A stretch of 64,000 bases of DNA, from contig JAGVSM010001714.1 of NCBI GenBank assembly GCA_022494885.1, positions 123,009-187,008 on the forward strand, given 5' to 3'. The translations under genes were made by a program, and so were the position numbers. The notes below the pieces were generated by a model. That model did no database searches. It was not told the DNA's origin and saw nothing but the letters and a program-made list of their open reading frames with translations. Below, piece after piece: positions 9,756 to 19,749 of this stretch. Each line of letters begins with the position of its first letter. Positions within the stretch are counted from its first letter, which is position 1. The stretch comes from Micrasema longulum (lineage: Eukaryota > Arthropoda > Insecta > Trichoptera > Brachycentridae).

Positions 9756-10262
9756 ATTAATAATACAAGAAAGAAAACTAATAAACAAAATGGAAAAAAT
9801 AGAAACTAAAATTTTGTTTTTGTTACGTCTCCATCGCAATTTTGTTATGTTTTTTAAAACAATAATTGTTTCGTTGAAATAAATCGTGATAAATATTTTA
9901 TCGTACGACGAGCATACTCGATGAATGTATTCATTTTTACCTAGATTCGATTGTTGAAGAGATGTTGAAAAAGATGATTTAGTCTACTAGTGAAACTGGG
10001 TATTCTAAATTTTATTAGTGATAATAATCAATTAAATATTGATGCTCACCGCTTGCTGTCCAACTCGGCTTGAATCCAATATCGTCAAAAACAAGGTTTT
10101 CAGAAAAATTTTGAACATTTTTTGTCCTTTATACGTAGCTTCGACGCTCACGGCGACTACACATAATATGCAATAAAGCGGCATCACGTCTAAGTATCAC
10201 ACACACATTAAAAAATACTGACTTATTTACTCTAATAAAGATATTTTTATAAATAAATTTTC
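9756..10262. other. A+T-rich stretch, nothing recognised
   Basis: I find neither a coding motif nor a match to another part of the window. Confidence 0.35.
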
Positions 10263-10264
10263 AA

Positions 10265-10368
10265 CACAACGACAGGCCAAGAATCCTCACTACAGTGAAA
10301 AATTACAGCATAGAACACAATGAGAATAACACCATTGAACTTTTTTGATCTGGCGGGATATCGAACCC
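10265..10368 (-). repeat. SINE-2 copy, truncated
   Basis: Reads as the reverse complement of the SINE-2 consensus from its 3' end (ACAACGACAGGCCAAGAATC, compare CAACAGACCAGGAGGC) to the B-box region (ATATCGAACCC). The 5' half of the tRNA-like region is missing. Confidence 0.55.
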
Positions 10369-10387
10369 TAAACCCTAAACTAAATAT

Positions 10388-11171
10388 ATGAATATAGGAA
10401 ACAAAAGAATAGAAATTACACCATCAATTGTAATAAAAAATGAAAAACTTAATGAAGTCACTGAAATTAAATATTTAGGTGTAATGTTGGATTCAAAACT
10501 TACATTTCACCAAAACGCTAAGATGGTAATAAATAAGATTGCAAAAAAATATAAATTTTGGGAAGGATCAGAAGATTTATTGAAAAGGACTCTTGCAAAA
10601 CTATTTACAAAGCAATTATTGAACCACACGTTAACTACTGTAGTAGCATTTTATTTTTATCAAACAAAGAAAACATAGATAAACTAACTGTATTACAAAA
10701 TAAAGCCTTAGAATCATTTTGAAAAAAAACAGATATACGAGGGTAAAGTCGATGGTAAATGAAATGAAATTATTAACATATAAACAAAGAATATTTTACA
10801 ATACAATGATATTTGTTCATAAAATTATAAACTCTAATAAAAAAAACAGAATTTTAGAAAAAAATTGATCGGAACCAGCATGAACACGATCACAATACTA
10901 GAGAAAAGAACAAAATTAGACTTCCATTTAGGAAAAAGCAAAGTCACAAAATTCAATTTTATTTAAAGCAATTAAAAAGTATTACGAAATGGAAAAAAAT
11001 ATTTATGAAGAAAAAACATATCAAAATTTAAAATAATGGTCAAGACATATGTGATAAACAATTTATAAATTAAATATATTTGTAATGTTATTATTAGAAC
11101 ACACATAACAATATGTATGATATGTGTGCCCTATTTTAAGATTTAAATAAAAAAAAAAAAAAAAAAAAAAA
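10388..11171 (+). pseudogene. LINE 3' half with poly(A) tail
   Basis: The frame starts with EIKYLGVMLDSKLTFHQN (the YLGV.LD..L.F block after the RT core). It then shifts to EPHVNYCSSILFLSNKENI, KLTVLQNKALRIILKKNR and MKLLTYKQRIFYNTMIFVHK. These blocks (H..YCS.L, L..LQNKA.R.IL, R..Y) mark the C-terminal region of a non-LTR ORF2. The element ends in an uninterrupted run of about 23-25 A at 11148-11171, so the 3' end is well defined. Several stops and a frameshift near 10555 make it a pseudogene. Confidence 0.75.
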
Positions 11172-11235
11172 CCTTTGTACGCGAGGCAAGCATCTTAGCC
11201 ATTATCTGCATCACGGTTGCCGCGTTATTGAAAAT

Positions 11236-11382
11236 CACCACAGCAGGCCAGGAGGCCTAATTACAGTGGTGAATAATAGTACAGAACACCCTGGTTTGAG
11301 AAAAATCACATTTAATCGTTTTTTGTTCTCACCTAGAATAAAGTGGGTCGAGCATCGACCATACACAATGGAGGCCGCCAAT
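11236..11382 (-). repeat. SINE-2 copy, minus strand
   Basis: Reverse complement of the SINE-2 consensus: CACAGCAGGCCAGGAGGCC, then CACCCTGGTTTGAGAAAAAT, then TGTTCTCACC, ending at ATGGAGGCCGCC. The tRNA-like core is eroded (B box changed). It lies on the far side of the poly(A) LINE from the other SINE-2 copy at 10265. Confidence 0.7.
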
Positions 11383-11384
11383 TA

Positions 11385-12220
11385 TTTTTTCATCGAATAT
11401 CATCATTTGGTATATTTACTTATATGTATTTATATATTTTTAAGTCTCAATAGTTATTGAAATATTTTTTAAAAGATTAATATTAAATAACCACAATAAT
11501 CCATCGAAAATTTACCTAAAAAGAATTGTTTGTGAATATATTTTTTTTGCCTACACATAAGTTCGGGTTGATACAAGTTGAATTTTGCAATATAATAAAT
11601 GATAAGACTTACTTAGCATACTAAAATATAATTTATGTGTTAAAAACATCCTTGTATACTAAAATTTTCTCAATACAGAATATATAAAATTTATTAGTCA
11701 GTAAATTTTTCATCTAGTAGCTATAAAAATGACATAAAATATAGTACTGATTAAGAATGCATTTTTTATTAAAGCTTGTTGGAGTTATAAAACGTAATAT
11801 TTGCAATACTCATTCAAATATCCTCTTATCAACACTGTGCAATAAATAAATGGAATAAATTCTCGATCTAGGGATAATTTATTAAAATGTTTACTTATAT
11901 TTATACCATTTGGAGGCAAATTAGTCTAACATGTATATTCATGTAAACATTTATAAGCAAATTAAACTAAAATTTATGCTGATGAAATTAGCTAAGTCCA
12001 AAGCAGTTATATAATGTGTATTATCTTTAATGCATCTACACGACGAGAACCGGTTCATTTGAGTTTTTGAACGTGTAAACATATTGTACGTTCAGACATT
12101 TTATTTTTATATGTTCAGTACTGTTAAAACTATGGTGGTAAATATTAATACATATTTTATTTTGTAGAAAGATCAAAGTCCAAACATATTAAAACAATAC
12201 AAAATATTCAAGAAGATCTT
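11385..12220. other. A+T-rich stretch without a gene
   Basis: No motif or repeat match was found. Confidence 0.35.
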
Positions 12221-12224
12221 TTGA

Positions 12225-12345
12225 AGAAGGAAACATGAAAGTCTGGCCATTTACAGGGCTTATACCTGGTCATTGGCTGGTTTAATGACTACATTACTCA
12301 ATTATTCACAATTTTAGCCTATGCTTAAACATCTGTATTTCTTCC
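12225..12345 (+). repeat. Repeat A, diverged copy
   Basis: Matches the repeat A core: GGCCATTTACAGGGCTTA, then TCATTGGCTGGTTTAA, then a TTTAAACAT-like block. It is more diverged than the next copy and truncated at both ends. Confidence 0.6.
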
Positions 12346-12430
12346 AGAACTATGGTAATCTGAAAAAATATGATTTTTAAACTTTTTTAAACGTTATACG
12401 GATGTTTTAATGATTTGTTATTCTTATTTA

Positions 12431-12668
12431 AATTTATTTCAACAGAGAGGGAAAATTTTTGAGAAGGGAATATGGAAGTCTAGGCATTTACAGGGCTTAT
12501 GACCTGTCATTGGCTGGTTTAAGTGGCCACTTTACACACTGTGTAACATTCACCATTCTGCCCATGTTTGAACATCCACATTTCCTCAACTCTTCCATCT
12601 GTTGACTTTAGTGAAGTAAAAGAGCTGAAACCTTTATCACGTGGGTGAGATTCATCCGGCTGAACCAA
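12431..12668 (+). repeat. Repeat A, well-preserved copy
   Basis: Carries the full core in order: CAACAGAGAGGGAAAA, AATATGGAAGTCTAGGCATT, GGGCTTATGACCTGTCATTG, CACTTTACACACTGTGTAAC, GAACATCCACATTTCCTCAA, GAGATTCATCCGGCTGAACC. It is nearly identical to 63765-64000. No coding frame is evident. The orientation of this copy defines plus for the family. Confidence 0.85.
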
Positions 12669-12706
12669 ATCACCTACTAGACTTCTTCTTTTACCAGGTA
12701 GTAATT

Positions 12707-12864
12707 CAACAATGTTTAATTATGTGCAAATGCTTGCAGACTGGCTGGATTTCCTCCCTAGGGAGTTGTTCATATTTAAATTTGTTCATGTTTAAATATG
12801 AACAACTCCCTAGGGAGGAAATCCAGCCAGTCTGCAAGCATTTGCACATAATCAAACATTGTTG
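12707..12864. repeat. Near-perfect 73-bp-arm hairpin made of repeat A heads
   Basis: The arms 12707-12780 and 12791-12864 are reverse complements with about one mismatch around a 10-base loop. Each arm contains the repeat A head (TTGCAGACTGGCTGGATTTC, then CTCCCTAGGGAG) also seen at 56430-56460. Two heads are therefore joined head-to-head. Confidence 0.85.
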
Positions 12865-12994
12865 GATTTGTTATTCATTTATTTTATTTTATAAGGTAAT
12901 TCTAGCAAAAATACAAACAAGTAAACATACATTTTGTAGGTATTCGTCGATACTATCAAATTTCTCACTGATAGAAAATGGAATTAAGTTAAGT

Positions 12995-13065
12995 ACAGTG
13001 GGGTTTAAGCCTCGGACCTCTGATCCGTAAGTCTGCAACACTGGCCATAGAACCACAATCCGATC
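12995..13065 (-). repeat. SINE-4 tRNA-like fragment
   Basis: On the minus strand it shows a tRNA-like arrangement with a GAGG-TCCGAGG-type B-box remnant and a GTTGCAGACTTACGGATC block. The same block occurs at 43075-43160 (minus). Related plus copies are at 20905 and 62388. Confidence 0.5.
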
Positions 13066-13086
13066 CTGCGGTGCTTTTCTGAACCG

Positions 13087-13518
13087 CTCTCGCGGCCGTA
13101 GACCACACTTTTATCTCGCGATTTTTTTAAACGCGTCAACAAACTTTTTGAAACACTCTACAAAACCTAGAATATGCGCGCAATAAAACAATAGATTTAC
13201 CAAGGCTGATATTTTTTATGACAATGTACGTAAATTTAAGTCAAAAATCATAGAAATATTGAGAGAAGCAAATAATGAATTATTTTTATTATTATATACG
13301 TATTTTTTTATTTCTTATATTTAACATAATTTAAATTACTGTCTAAAGTGTAAACATTTTTTTGGTATGTGCATGAGTGTCCTATACTAATGTACAAACA
13401 AATTTTTGACAATATTTCTGTACATACTGTTTGTTTACCAAATAAAGCAAATAGAAAAAAAATCGTGTATTTGCATACAAAATAGACGAGATAAAAGTGT
13501 TTTCTACGGCCGCGAGAG
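13087..13518. mobile_element. Candidate MITE with 32-bp terminal inverted repeats
   Basis: The left end CTCTCGCGGCCGTAGA continues with CACACTTTTATCTCG. The right end, read inward, gives the same 16 bases followed by AAACACTTTTATCTCG. The 432-bp interior is A+T-rich and non-coding. I could not define a target duplication, so the exact limits and superfamily are open. It sits between a SINE-4 fragment and a repeat A copy. Confidence 0.65.
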
Positions 13519-13529
13519 AGTTTGGAATA

Positions 13530-13680
13530 TCACCCCTGGAAGACTTGCAAAAATGCAGAGGTTCTAACATAAGCGAAATTGTGAATGTTAAACCAGCCAA
13601 TGACAGGTCATAAGCCCTATAAATTCTTAGACCTTCATATTCAGCTATTTTTCTAAATTGTTTTCCATTTCCGTTGTAAT
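13530..13680 (-). repeat. Repeat A copy with internal deletion
   Basis: Inverse core: GTTAAACCAGCCAATGACAG, GGTCATAAGCCCTATAAATT, ending in CCATTTCCGTTGTAATA. The segment between the GGAAGACTT block and the CCAGCC block is shortened. Confidence 0.65.
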
Positions 13681-13684
13681 ATTT

Positions 13685-14630
13685 TAATCTAAATAACTCT
13701 TTGAAATCCCGCCTCAGTCTCCTACCATTTGGACTAACTCAAAATACTTTTACAAAAATAAAAAATATATATATATTATCAAATTACGTCACAAATACGA
13801 TACAGCAATATGCATTATTTCTGATGCCAAAATGTCCGGAGCATTTAACTAATTTTTCGTTCGCGACACATTTCAACTGTCAATATTACTACTGTATTAC
13901 ATAATATCTGATATTATGCTTAATAGACAGCTACGAACTTTGAAGGGTTGTTGAAACAATAGTTTCATACAAATATATCCTGTTATTTCACAAATCAATT
14001 GTGATGTTCTTTATTGACATATTCAATAGAAATGTGGCTTTAATATGGCGTGATTCGTACGGAAGGTGGCTCTCCGCATGCAATGGAGGGTTGGCAGCCT
14101 GACTACTTATTCCTAGGTATAACATGTACGTGCTGGTCTTAGTATCGCGTCACACGATCATGCACGGAGCGAAGAAGGGATCCTATCATTTCGCCATGAA
14201 TATTTAATGGGATCGAAATAACAAACGTTTGGTAAACTAGAATCGAATGTTGACCACAATACGTAAAATCGTGTTTATCAAATATGAGGGGTTCTGTACT
14301 ATGCAAAATGTTTAATTGGAATTAAAACAAAGAGGTAAACCATAGTGGAAAGAATACTTACAAAACGAAAATTACGTGAACTTCTTTTCCCTCTTCTCTC
14401 AATAGTAAAGTGTAAATTTTAAGTTTATTTTTGTTTAAAAATTTTATATAAAAATTTAAGATTCTGTTATGTCCTTATTAAAAAAAATATTTTTTTTAAG
14501 CCAATCAACAGGCTTAAGTAAGCCTTAATAGATTGGCATTTATGAGTTATACTTAATCCAAACATTTTTTAAATCTACTTAAATTAACAAAGTGTATAAT
14601 CAACAAAAGGTATGTTTATGGAATAATCTA
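13685..14630. other. Unassigned stretch
   Basis: Mostly A+T-rich. The part at 14040-14220 is somewhat richer in G+C and apparently single-copy here, with no coding motif. Confidence 0.35.
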
Positions 14631-14639
14631 GGCGGAAAT

Positions 14640-14812
14640 GGCAAGTGTAAGATCGCGAGTCAGGAGAGACAACACCACTTGCTTCTTAAATGCCTGCCCT
14701 TGCTGTAGGAACACATCGACAGTACCGTTTAGTGAGATTTCGTTCACTGTTCTGAGGATCCTTGGCAGAGGGGAAAAGAATCCGAAGTTAGTGTTATAAC
14801 AAAACAATATTA
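14640..14812 (-). pseudogene. LINE group 3 C-terminal fragment
   Basis: The minus strand reads NTNFGFFSPLPRILRTVNEI and VDVFLQQGQAFKKQVV, equivalent to the NYG..SP..R....N and D.F...L..FK end of the copies at 6745-7320 and 51740-52160. It is a short remnant that abuts the 3' end of a LINE group 1 copy at 14815. Confidence 0.6.
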
Positions 14813-14814
14813 TT

Positions 14815-15145
14815 TTTATAATTATGGATAACTTATAAAGTGCCATTTTCGTAATATAATACCTCAAGGGCGCTTTACAAAGTGATTATATAAAGGTATA
14901 AATATAATTTTAACTTTTTAATTTAAGTAAAATAATGTACTTTGTCACCACATGCTAAAGATTTATTCAAATGATTTAGAGAACAAGTGGGTTTTAAGTT
15001 TCTTCCGAAATATCACTTCACTCTCATAGTTTCGGACCTCTGCTGGGAGAGCATTCCATGCCGTAGGGCCTGCGACTGCAAATGCGCGTTCGCCGAATTA
15101 AGTGCGCTGTTTGCGTAGAGGTACAATAACTTTTCCCTTCGAAAG
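14815..15145 (-). pseudogene. LINE group 1 3' end
   Basis: Nearly collinear with 1808-2150: ATTATGGATAACTTATA, then CCTCAAGGGCGCTTTACA in the 3' UTR, then the last ORF2 codons (CTCTGCTGGGAGAGCATTCC, then GCGACTGCAAATGCGCGTTC). It stops abruptly at about 15145, a 5' truncation. Confidence 0.8.
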
Positions 15146-15224
15146 CCAAAATGTTATCTAATACGTTGTATTCCGCTAAAAACTATAATTTCCATTTTAA
15201 ATACATAAATAAATTTAAAACAAT

Positions 15225-15350
15225 TCCCGCGGACTATAAACAGTTAGAGATCTCTGCTTCGGAATATCTAAAAGTATTCCAGATGAACTAGCTGACAGAC
15301 GTCTTACGCTTAGATCAGCTACATCTTGACTTTCATATATATACGACTTA
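15225..15350 (+). pseudogene. LINE group 1 fragment, upstream half of a split copy
   Basis: In plus orientation TCGGAATATCTAAAAGTATT, CAGATGAACTAGCTGACAGA and CGTCTTACGCTTAGATCAGC match the reverse complement of 2160-2235. The copy continues at 18114 after a 2.76-kb insertion. Confidence 0.75.
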
Positions 15351-18113
15351 GGGTGTCCCAGACTATAAGGGCAATTTTTTTTTTTACAGATTGAGACACG
15401 CATGCCCTCTTATTTTGTTCCATTTGACTAAGGTCTTATACTATATAATAACTGAAATAATAAATATTATTGAAATCGGATAGCGATAACCCGTGCCGAC
15501 TTGATGTCAAACTTTGAATATAAAAGTTTGTATGGAAACCATAGGGGAATATTTTAACTTATATTTATTTTGTAAATAAAACAATGGTACTTTGATTATT
15601 GTATCATATTTATTAGGTATTTTACATATTAATTATTAAACGGACATTATTAGTTAAATTTTCTTTTTAAGGTTTGTTTTTTACAGTCAGGATATACTTT
15701 TCTGTGTTCTTGGACGCAACGTAATAAATATTGTTTTTGTTTCTCGTCCACAGTGATTAAGTCATGAAAGTCTTGCATCAACTTAACAGCTCTTTCAGCC
15801 GTATCATTAACTGCTTTTAGTGATTGCACCTTCATTTTAGGTTGATGAAACAAAGCATTAGCAGGCCACGAAGTAGGACACTCCATGAGAAAACTGTCAT
15901 CAATTTTGAGTCGCCTGAAAAAGGATCTGCTGTTCATGGAAACAAAGTCATCGATGTTTTTTTCGAAAAGAGGCCCGCTAAGTTCTTCTCTCGATGGAAT
16001 GTAGCGTTTATTGTGGACCGATGGATTTTCTTTGGCCAAATTAGCAACTATTTTTACCTTACTTTCTTGGTTAATATCATCGTCAAATAGAGACAAGATA
16101 GACACTTCGTCTGCTAAATACCACAAATGCTGGCAAAACTTCTCTATAGCCACTTTTGATATAGTTTTGTCGACCATTTTGTATGCCTTCACAGTCTTCA
16201 AAAACCACAAGTCCTGGTAGGGCGCTTTTACCGCTAAAGTGCATTGCAGCGATAAACAGGCAGACGTCTAATAGAGCTGTTTTGTCCTTATTTGACATTT
16301 TGAATTGAGAGCTAAACAACGATATTTTTAATGAATAAATAGCTCTCGCCATCCATCTTGCTTGGTGCATGGCGCCTGGAGGCCGAATTTTAAATTCATT
16401 AACTTTATCTCCGCCAAGAAATATTATGCAGAGCTCTATTAACTCTCTTTAGTCATCTCTTACAATTTCTTTGGTCTATTCAGTTCTGTAATACTCTAAA
16501 AGTTCATCAATTTTAGAATCGTTCAGACATAATAGCGTTTCTTTGTGGCTTTGTATCTTCTCTACATTGATGTTTTTCCAGTTTGATCGAAAAATTTTGA
16601 ATAAAGGAATATCGGGACTTGTAGTGACTTGGCTTATTTTGGCCTCGAACACAGCTTTTAGTACCAATTCGTAGATGTGATGGCGGCAAGCAAAAATCAA
16701 CATTTCTCTGTTCAATTTCTGTCCGAGAAGCACACATGCACCATTAATTCGGCCTGTGTTAGAAGCAGTTGTACCACAACAGAGGATCTGTGCTTTATTT
16801 TCAAGATTCCAGTCAACAATAACATTCCAAACTGCTTGTGCTTGTTCGCTTCCTGATGAGTTTTCTAATTTTGGCACAGCAATAAGTTGTTCTTTACTAC
16901 CGTATGAAATAACGATTGGTAGACAATCCTCTTTAGATTTGCGTACATGCCGGCAACAGTTTTCCATCCCAGTGGACAGTTACAGTATCTGGTACATCGT
17001 TTTGAAAATTAAGTTTTATAGCTTCTGCGCGCTGTTTTCGCTTTTCTGTACAAATTCTTTGGATGGAGGACTTGCTTATAAGAAATTCGTCAGTGTTGTG
17101 GCCAAGCGCTTCAATAATTGCTTCAATAATAAAGACAGAATCTCTCATACTTAACTGACACCTGTCTAATGCCGCCACCAGTTTTGGAGTAACAAAATTA
17201 TTCTTCACTGAAGTTTTAATAGTATCGGGCTGTTTCCTCTCAATTGAAATGGACAAATCTTCTTGTAAGTCCGTTACTTCAGAATCAGAAGATGAAGTTT
17301 CTTGTAATGGCTCATGAAAAGACGTAGAGGGTGTTATGGATGCCAAATAAGTGGCCAGCCGCTTTTGCTCCTGGATATTTCTAAGACTCATCTTTTCCTC
17401 CTTTTCTGTAAATTTTTTATCCACTCCAGCTAAATGACAGGGTCGTCCTGGCTCTCTCTGCTTTTGTAAGAAAATCTTATCTTCATTATCTTTATTAATT
17501 GAAGCGCATCGGCATGTGCAATATCAAACATTTTTTTTGTATTTGTAACAAAATTTTTTCGATGCTGCTCAAACACATCTTGAATTTTGTTTGCATCTTT
17601 TTGCAAATTTCTCCAATCTTGGTATAAGGCTACAAGTGTTCTTCACACAGTTAGGTAAAGATTTAGTCAGTATACGTGCCTTTTCCCAATAAATAATGCA
17701 TTCACAAATAGTAAGATTTGCACTTTCATTGACGCTTAAATTGACTTTGCGAATATTATAAAATAAAACCGCCAGCACTTGTCCATTAGAGGGAAGTTTA
17801 GAAACCTATTATTTGATGTTTTATATCTCCAACCAAAAATATTTCCTTTTTAGAACTGCGTAACTCCACAGACATGTTGACACAACGAAAACAATGCGTT
17901 CATTAATAAAAACAAACACGATATAACAAGCATATTAACACTTAGTTCGCGCGCGCCGTACTATGTAAGTTCTGACAAGTTCCGATGCAAGTCGGCACGG
18001 GTTGCCGTGATTCAATTTACGTGAAATTTTATTTATAAGTGTTTTGACATTATTCAAACAAAATTAGAGGGTATGCATTGAAAAAATAAAACTTTAATTT
18101 TTTTGGGACACCC
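15351..18113 (-). mobile_element. 2.76-kb DNA transposon with multi-part inverted ends
   Basis: The ends are GGGTGTCCCA (15351-15360) and TGGGACACCC (18104-18113), flanked by TA. Two more inverted matches lie inside: GCATGCCCTCTTATTTTGTT (15400-15419) with AACAAAATTAGAGGGTATGC (18057-18076), and AACCCGTGCCGACTTG (15488-15503) with its exact complement (17988-18003). The element carries one long, broken minus-strand gene (15650-17880). It is inserted in a LINE group 1 copy whose halves flank it. TA may be the target duplication, but a longer one cannot be excluded. I cannot assign a superfamily with confidence. Confidence 0.8.
15650..17880 (-). pseudogene. Transposase-like protein of the 2.76-kb element, broken into frames
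   Basis: Read from 17880 down, the gene passes through several frames: MSVELRSSKKEIFLVGD at the start, then about 17778-17569, 17424-16933, 16967-16476, 16370-16083 and 16210-15650. Recognisable blocks are an N-terminal region, HWDGK (about 16974-16960), TTASNTGRINGACVLL and ACRHHIYELVL (16780-16660), HQARWMARAIYSLKI (near 16365), CQHLWYLADE (near 16130) and NDTAERAVKL (near 15800). The order matches a large family of uncharacterised arthropod proteins I remember, probably transposases with acidic catalytic residues. In those I recall an Asp before TTASNTG; here it reads Gly, which would break catalysis. Frameshifts near 17570, 16960, 16450 and 16210 make it a pseudogene. Its enclosure by inverted ends supports a transposase role. 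Confidence 0.7.
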
Positions 18114-18265
18114 TAATATACGTATACGCACTTACAAAAATGTATTATTCCTTTACTCAACCAGCACATTACGTTCGGCGAACGTACATTTGCCTATGGC
18201 ATGGAATGCTCTCCCAGTAGAAGTGCGAAACTGTGGTACGTCAGTATTCTTAGACTCACTTTGTA
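18114..18265 (+). pseudogene. LINE group 1 fragment, downstream half of a split copy
   Basis: Resumes the LINE interrupted at 15350: TTCGGCGAACGTACATTTGC, CCTATGGCATGGAATGCTCT, CCCAGTAGAAGTGCG. It encodes WNALPVEVRN and SVFLDSL, the ORF2 C-terminus, and corresponds to the reverse complement of about 2030-2130. Confidence 0.75.
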
Positions 18266-18344
18266 AAGCGTCCTGAACTCTTGTGTGGCTGTGATGTCAC
18301 ACTAGTCGACATAGGACATAAGATATTATATATCTCTCTTATTT

Positions 18345-18870
18345 TTTTAAAGTATGAATTCGTATTTTTTGTAATCTTTAATTCGACATTTTCACACCCG
18401 ATTTGGAAAGTAAAATTTGTATAACTGTGATATATGTTAATACAAAAAATATTTATCCTTGCTACGCAAAGAATGAATGTCCGCTAATTCAGCAACACAT
18501 CTATACAGATACCTTATACAAGAGAGAGCACGAAGATATAAGTTATAACAAGGAAGACAGAGACGCTGTTTTGCGGCGGGTGTTGTCTAAAACAGATTCA
18601 GTCTTCAGTCGGTTGATGACAGTGATTGGAGACGCACGCGCAAAACATGAGCGGCATATTTGTGATTTTTAATTTAATTTGCTATAAAAGGACTAAATTA
18701 TAAGTTCTTCGCGTAAATTATGGAAAAGGAAGAAACAGTATGTCTCCATGTTTTTTTTCTTCAAATGTCTGAACTTTAAAATATTCCGTATTTAACTAGT
18801 GGTAACACGATGTTACATCACCGCGCGCAAAGGAATTATTTACCACAGTCTTTTAAAAGTTAAGGTTAGG
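18345..18870. repeat. Dispersed repeat J, copy 1
   Basis: Matches 45655-46190: ATTTGGAAAGTAAAATTTGT, GGAAGACAGAGA-GCTGTT, AATATTCCGT, and ACACGATGTTACATCACCGC followed by G-GAAAGGA. An open frame at 18403-18672 is not conserved in the second copy, so I do not call it a gene. The class is unknown. Confidence 0.6.
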
Positions 18871-18929
18871 TATATTACAAAATAGCGCTGTATGAGTTAT
18901 CAGTAATAATAATAATAGTGCTTATAAAA

Positions 18930-19012
18930 ATATGTCAATCGAAGCTATACTGGCAGTAACAATGGAGTTTTAGTTCTGACACTAGAAAACATGGAACTTG
19001 AAGAGGAAGGAT
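18930..19012 (+). pseudogene. Fragment of the 49092-type LINE
   Basis: TGTCAATCGAAGCTATACTG, then GGAGTTTTAGT and ACATGGAACTTGAAGAGGAA match the VHNGVLVPTLMYGSE.WNW region of the LINE at 49092-49811 and the similar fragment at 31735-31830. It is too decayed to translate. Confidence 0.5.
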
Positions 19013-19249
19013 GAAAGCAGAGTTAACGTGGTTAAAATGCGTTCACCCAGTTTCAAAATATTTATGTAAGAAAAACTGTATATTTGTACAAAAATTTACA
19101 GTATCTTTGTCGGTAACTTATAGATAAACAGGTTTAGAAAAAAAACGGTATACATATTCTATGTTATATACAGAAAACTTCATTTTACTCTGCCGATAAA
19201 ATTTAAAATAAACGTTAACTTACGATTATAATATAATTATTATATTACA

Positions 19250-19430
19250 GCGGCCTCCATGGTGTAGTGGTCAAGACGCTTGACTCACTCCCGGAAGGTT
19301 CCGGGTTCGATTCCCGGTGAGAGCAGAAAAATTCAACAGGATTTTTCTCAAGCCTGGGTGTTTTGTGATGTAATTCAGTGTAATTGGGTCTCCTGGCTTG
19401 TTGTGGTGCAAAAATAAAATAAATAAATAA
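19250..19430 (+). repeat. SINE-2 copy with intact Pol III boxes
   Basis: Starts GCGGCCTCCATGGTGTAGTG with a tRNA-like body (GGGTTCGATTCCCGG). The SINE body follows (TTTTTCTCAAGCCTGGGTGT, TCCTGGC, TTGTTGTGGTGC), ending in AAAATAAAATAAATAAATAA. Other copies: 50919, 31013, 11236 (minus), 10265 (minus). The T-arm is near-perfect, but the acceptor stem does not pair, so this is a SINE head and not a tRNA gene. Confidence 0.85.
19259..19314 (+). promoter_or_regulatory. Internal Pol III promoter (A and B boxes) of SINE-2
   Basis: The A-box-like TGGTGTAGTGG (about 19260-19270) and the exact B-box core GGTTCGATTCC (19304-19314) are spaced as in tRNA genes. Confidence 0.65.
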
Positions 19431-19484
19431 CCTGGGCCCCGAGAGCGGTAAATTATCTATAAGATGAACAATTAGGGTCAATAA

Positions 19485-19745
19485 GTTGGTTTAGGGTTGC
19501 GGGATGAATTCATGATGAAAGAAGGATGAACAGATATACCCGGCGAGAATTAATGGTAACGTAAGACAAGGACGACCAAGAAAGACGTTATAAGATCAGA
19601 TAATCTTAAATCTCAAGTTGGGTCATGTTAAACGTTTAAAGCAGACACAATTGAAGGGCATGTATGATAAGATGGATGAATGTGGACGATACTAAGCAAG
19701 TATGTCAGGATAGACGCAAACGGCATTCTACCCCTTCTACCTGCT
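19485..19745 (+). pseudogene. Decayed copy of the 49092-type LINE C-terminus
   Basis: Closely follows 32670-32890: GGACGACCAAGAAAGACG, TCTCAAGTTGGGTCATGTTA, AAGCAGACACAATTGAAGGG, TATGTCAGGATAGACG. These equal the GRPRKT, GQVKS..NRR and DR.WR blocks of the LINE at 49092-49811. Multiple stops. Confidence 0.6.
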
Positions 19746-19749
19746 CTGT

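Noticed and set aside
9403..9839. Three overlapping open frames of about 100 codons on the minus strand
   Set aside because: They run through CA/TACA microsatellite DNA and encode low-complexity Tyr/Cys/Val stretches in three frames at once.
10364..10380. AACCCTAAACCCTAAAC as telomeric repeat
   Set aside because: Only two units, at the eroded B-box region of a SINE-2 copy. Typical insect telomere units are TTAGG, so this is chance.
15146..15350. 5' inversion (twin priming) of the LINE at 14815-15145
   Set aside because: The inverted piece continues past the 2.76-kb insertion at 18114-18265 toward its own 3' end, so a separate plus-strand LINE copy explains it better.
18403..18672. 89-codon frame as a small gene
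   Set aside because: It lies in repeat J, and the second copy at 45700-45970 does not keep the frame.
19250..19322. Possible functional tRNA gene
   Set aside because: The T-arm and B box are good, but the ends do not form an acceptor stem and the body continues into a repeated SINE seen at four other places.
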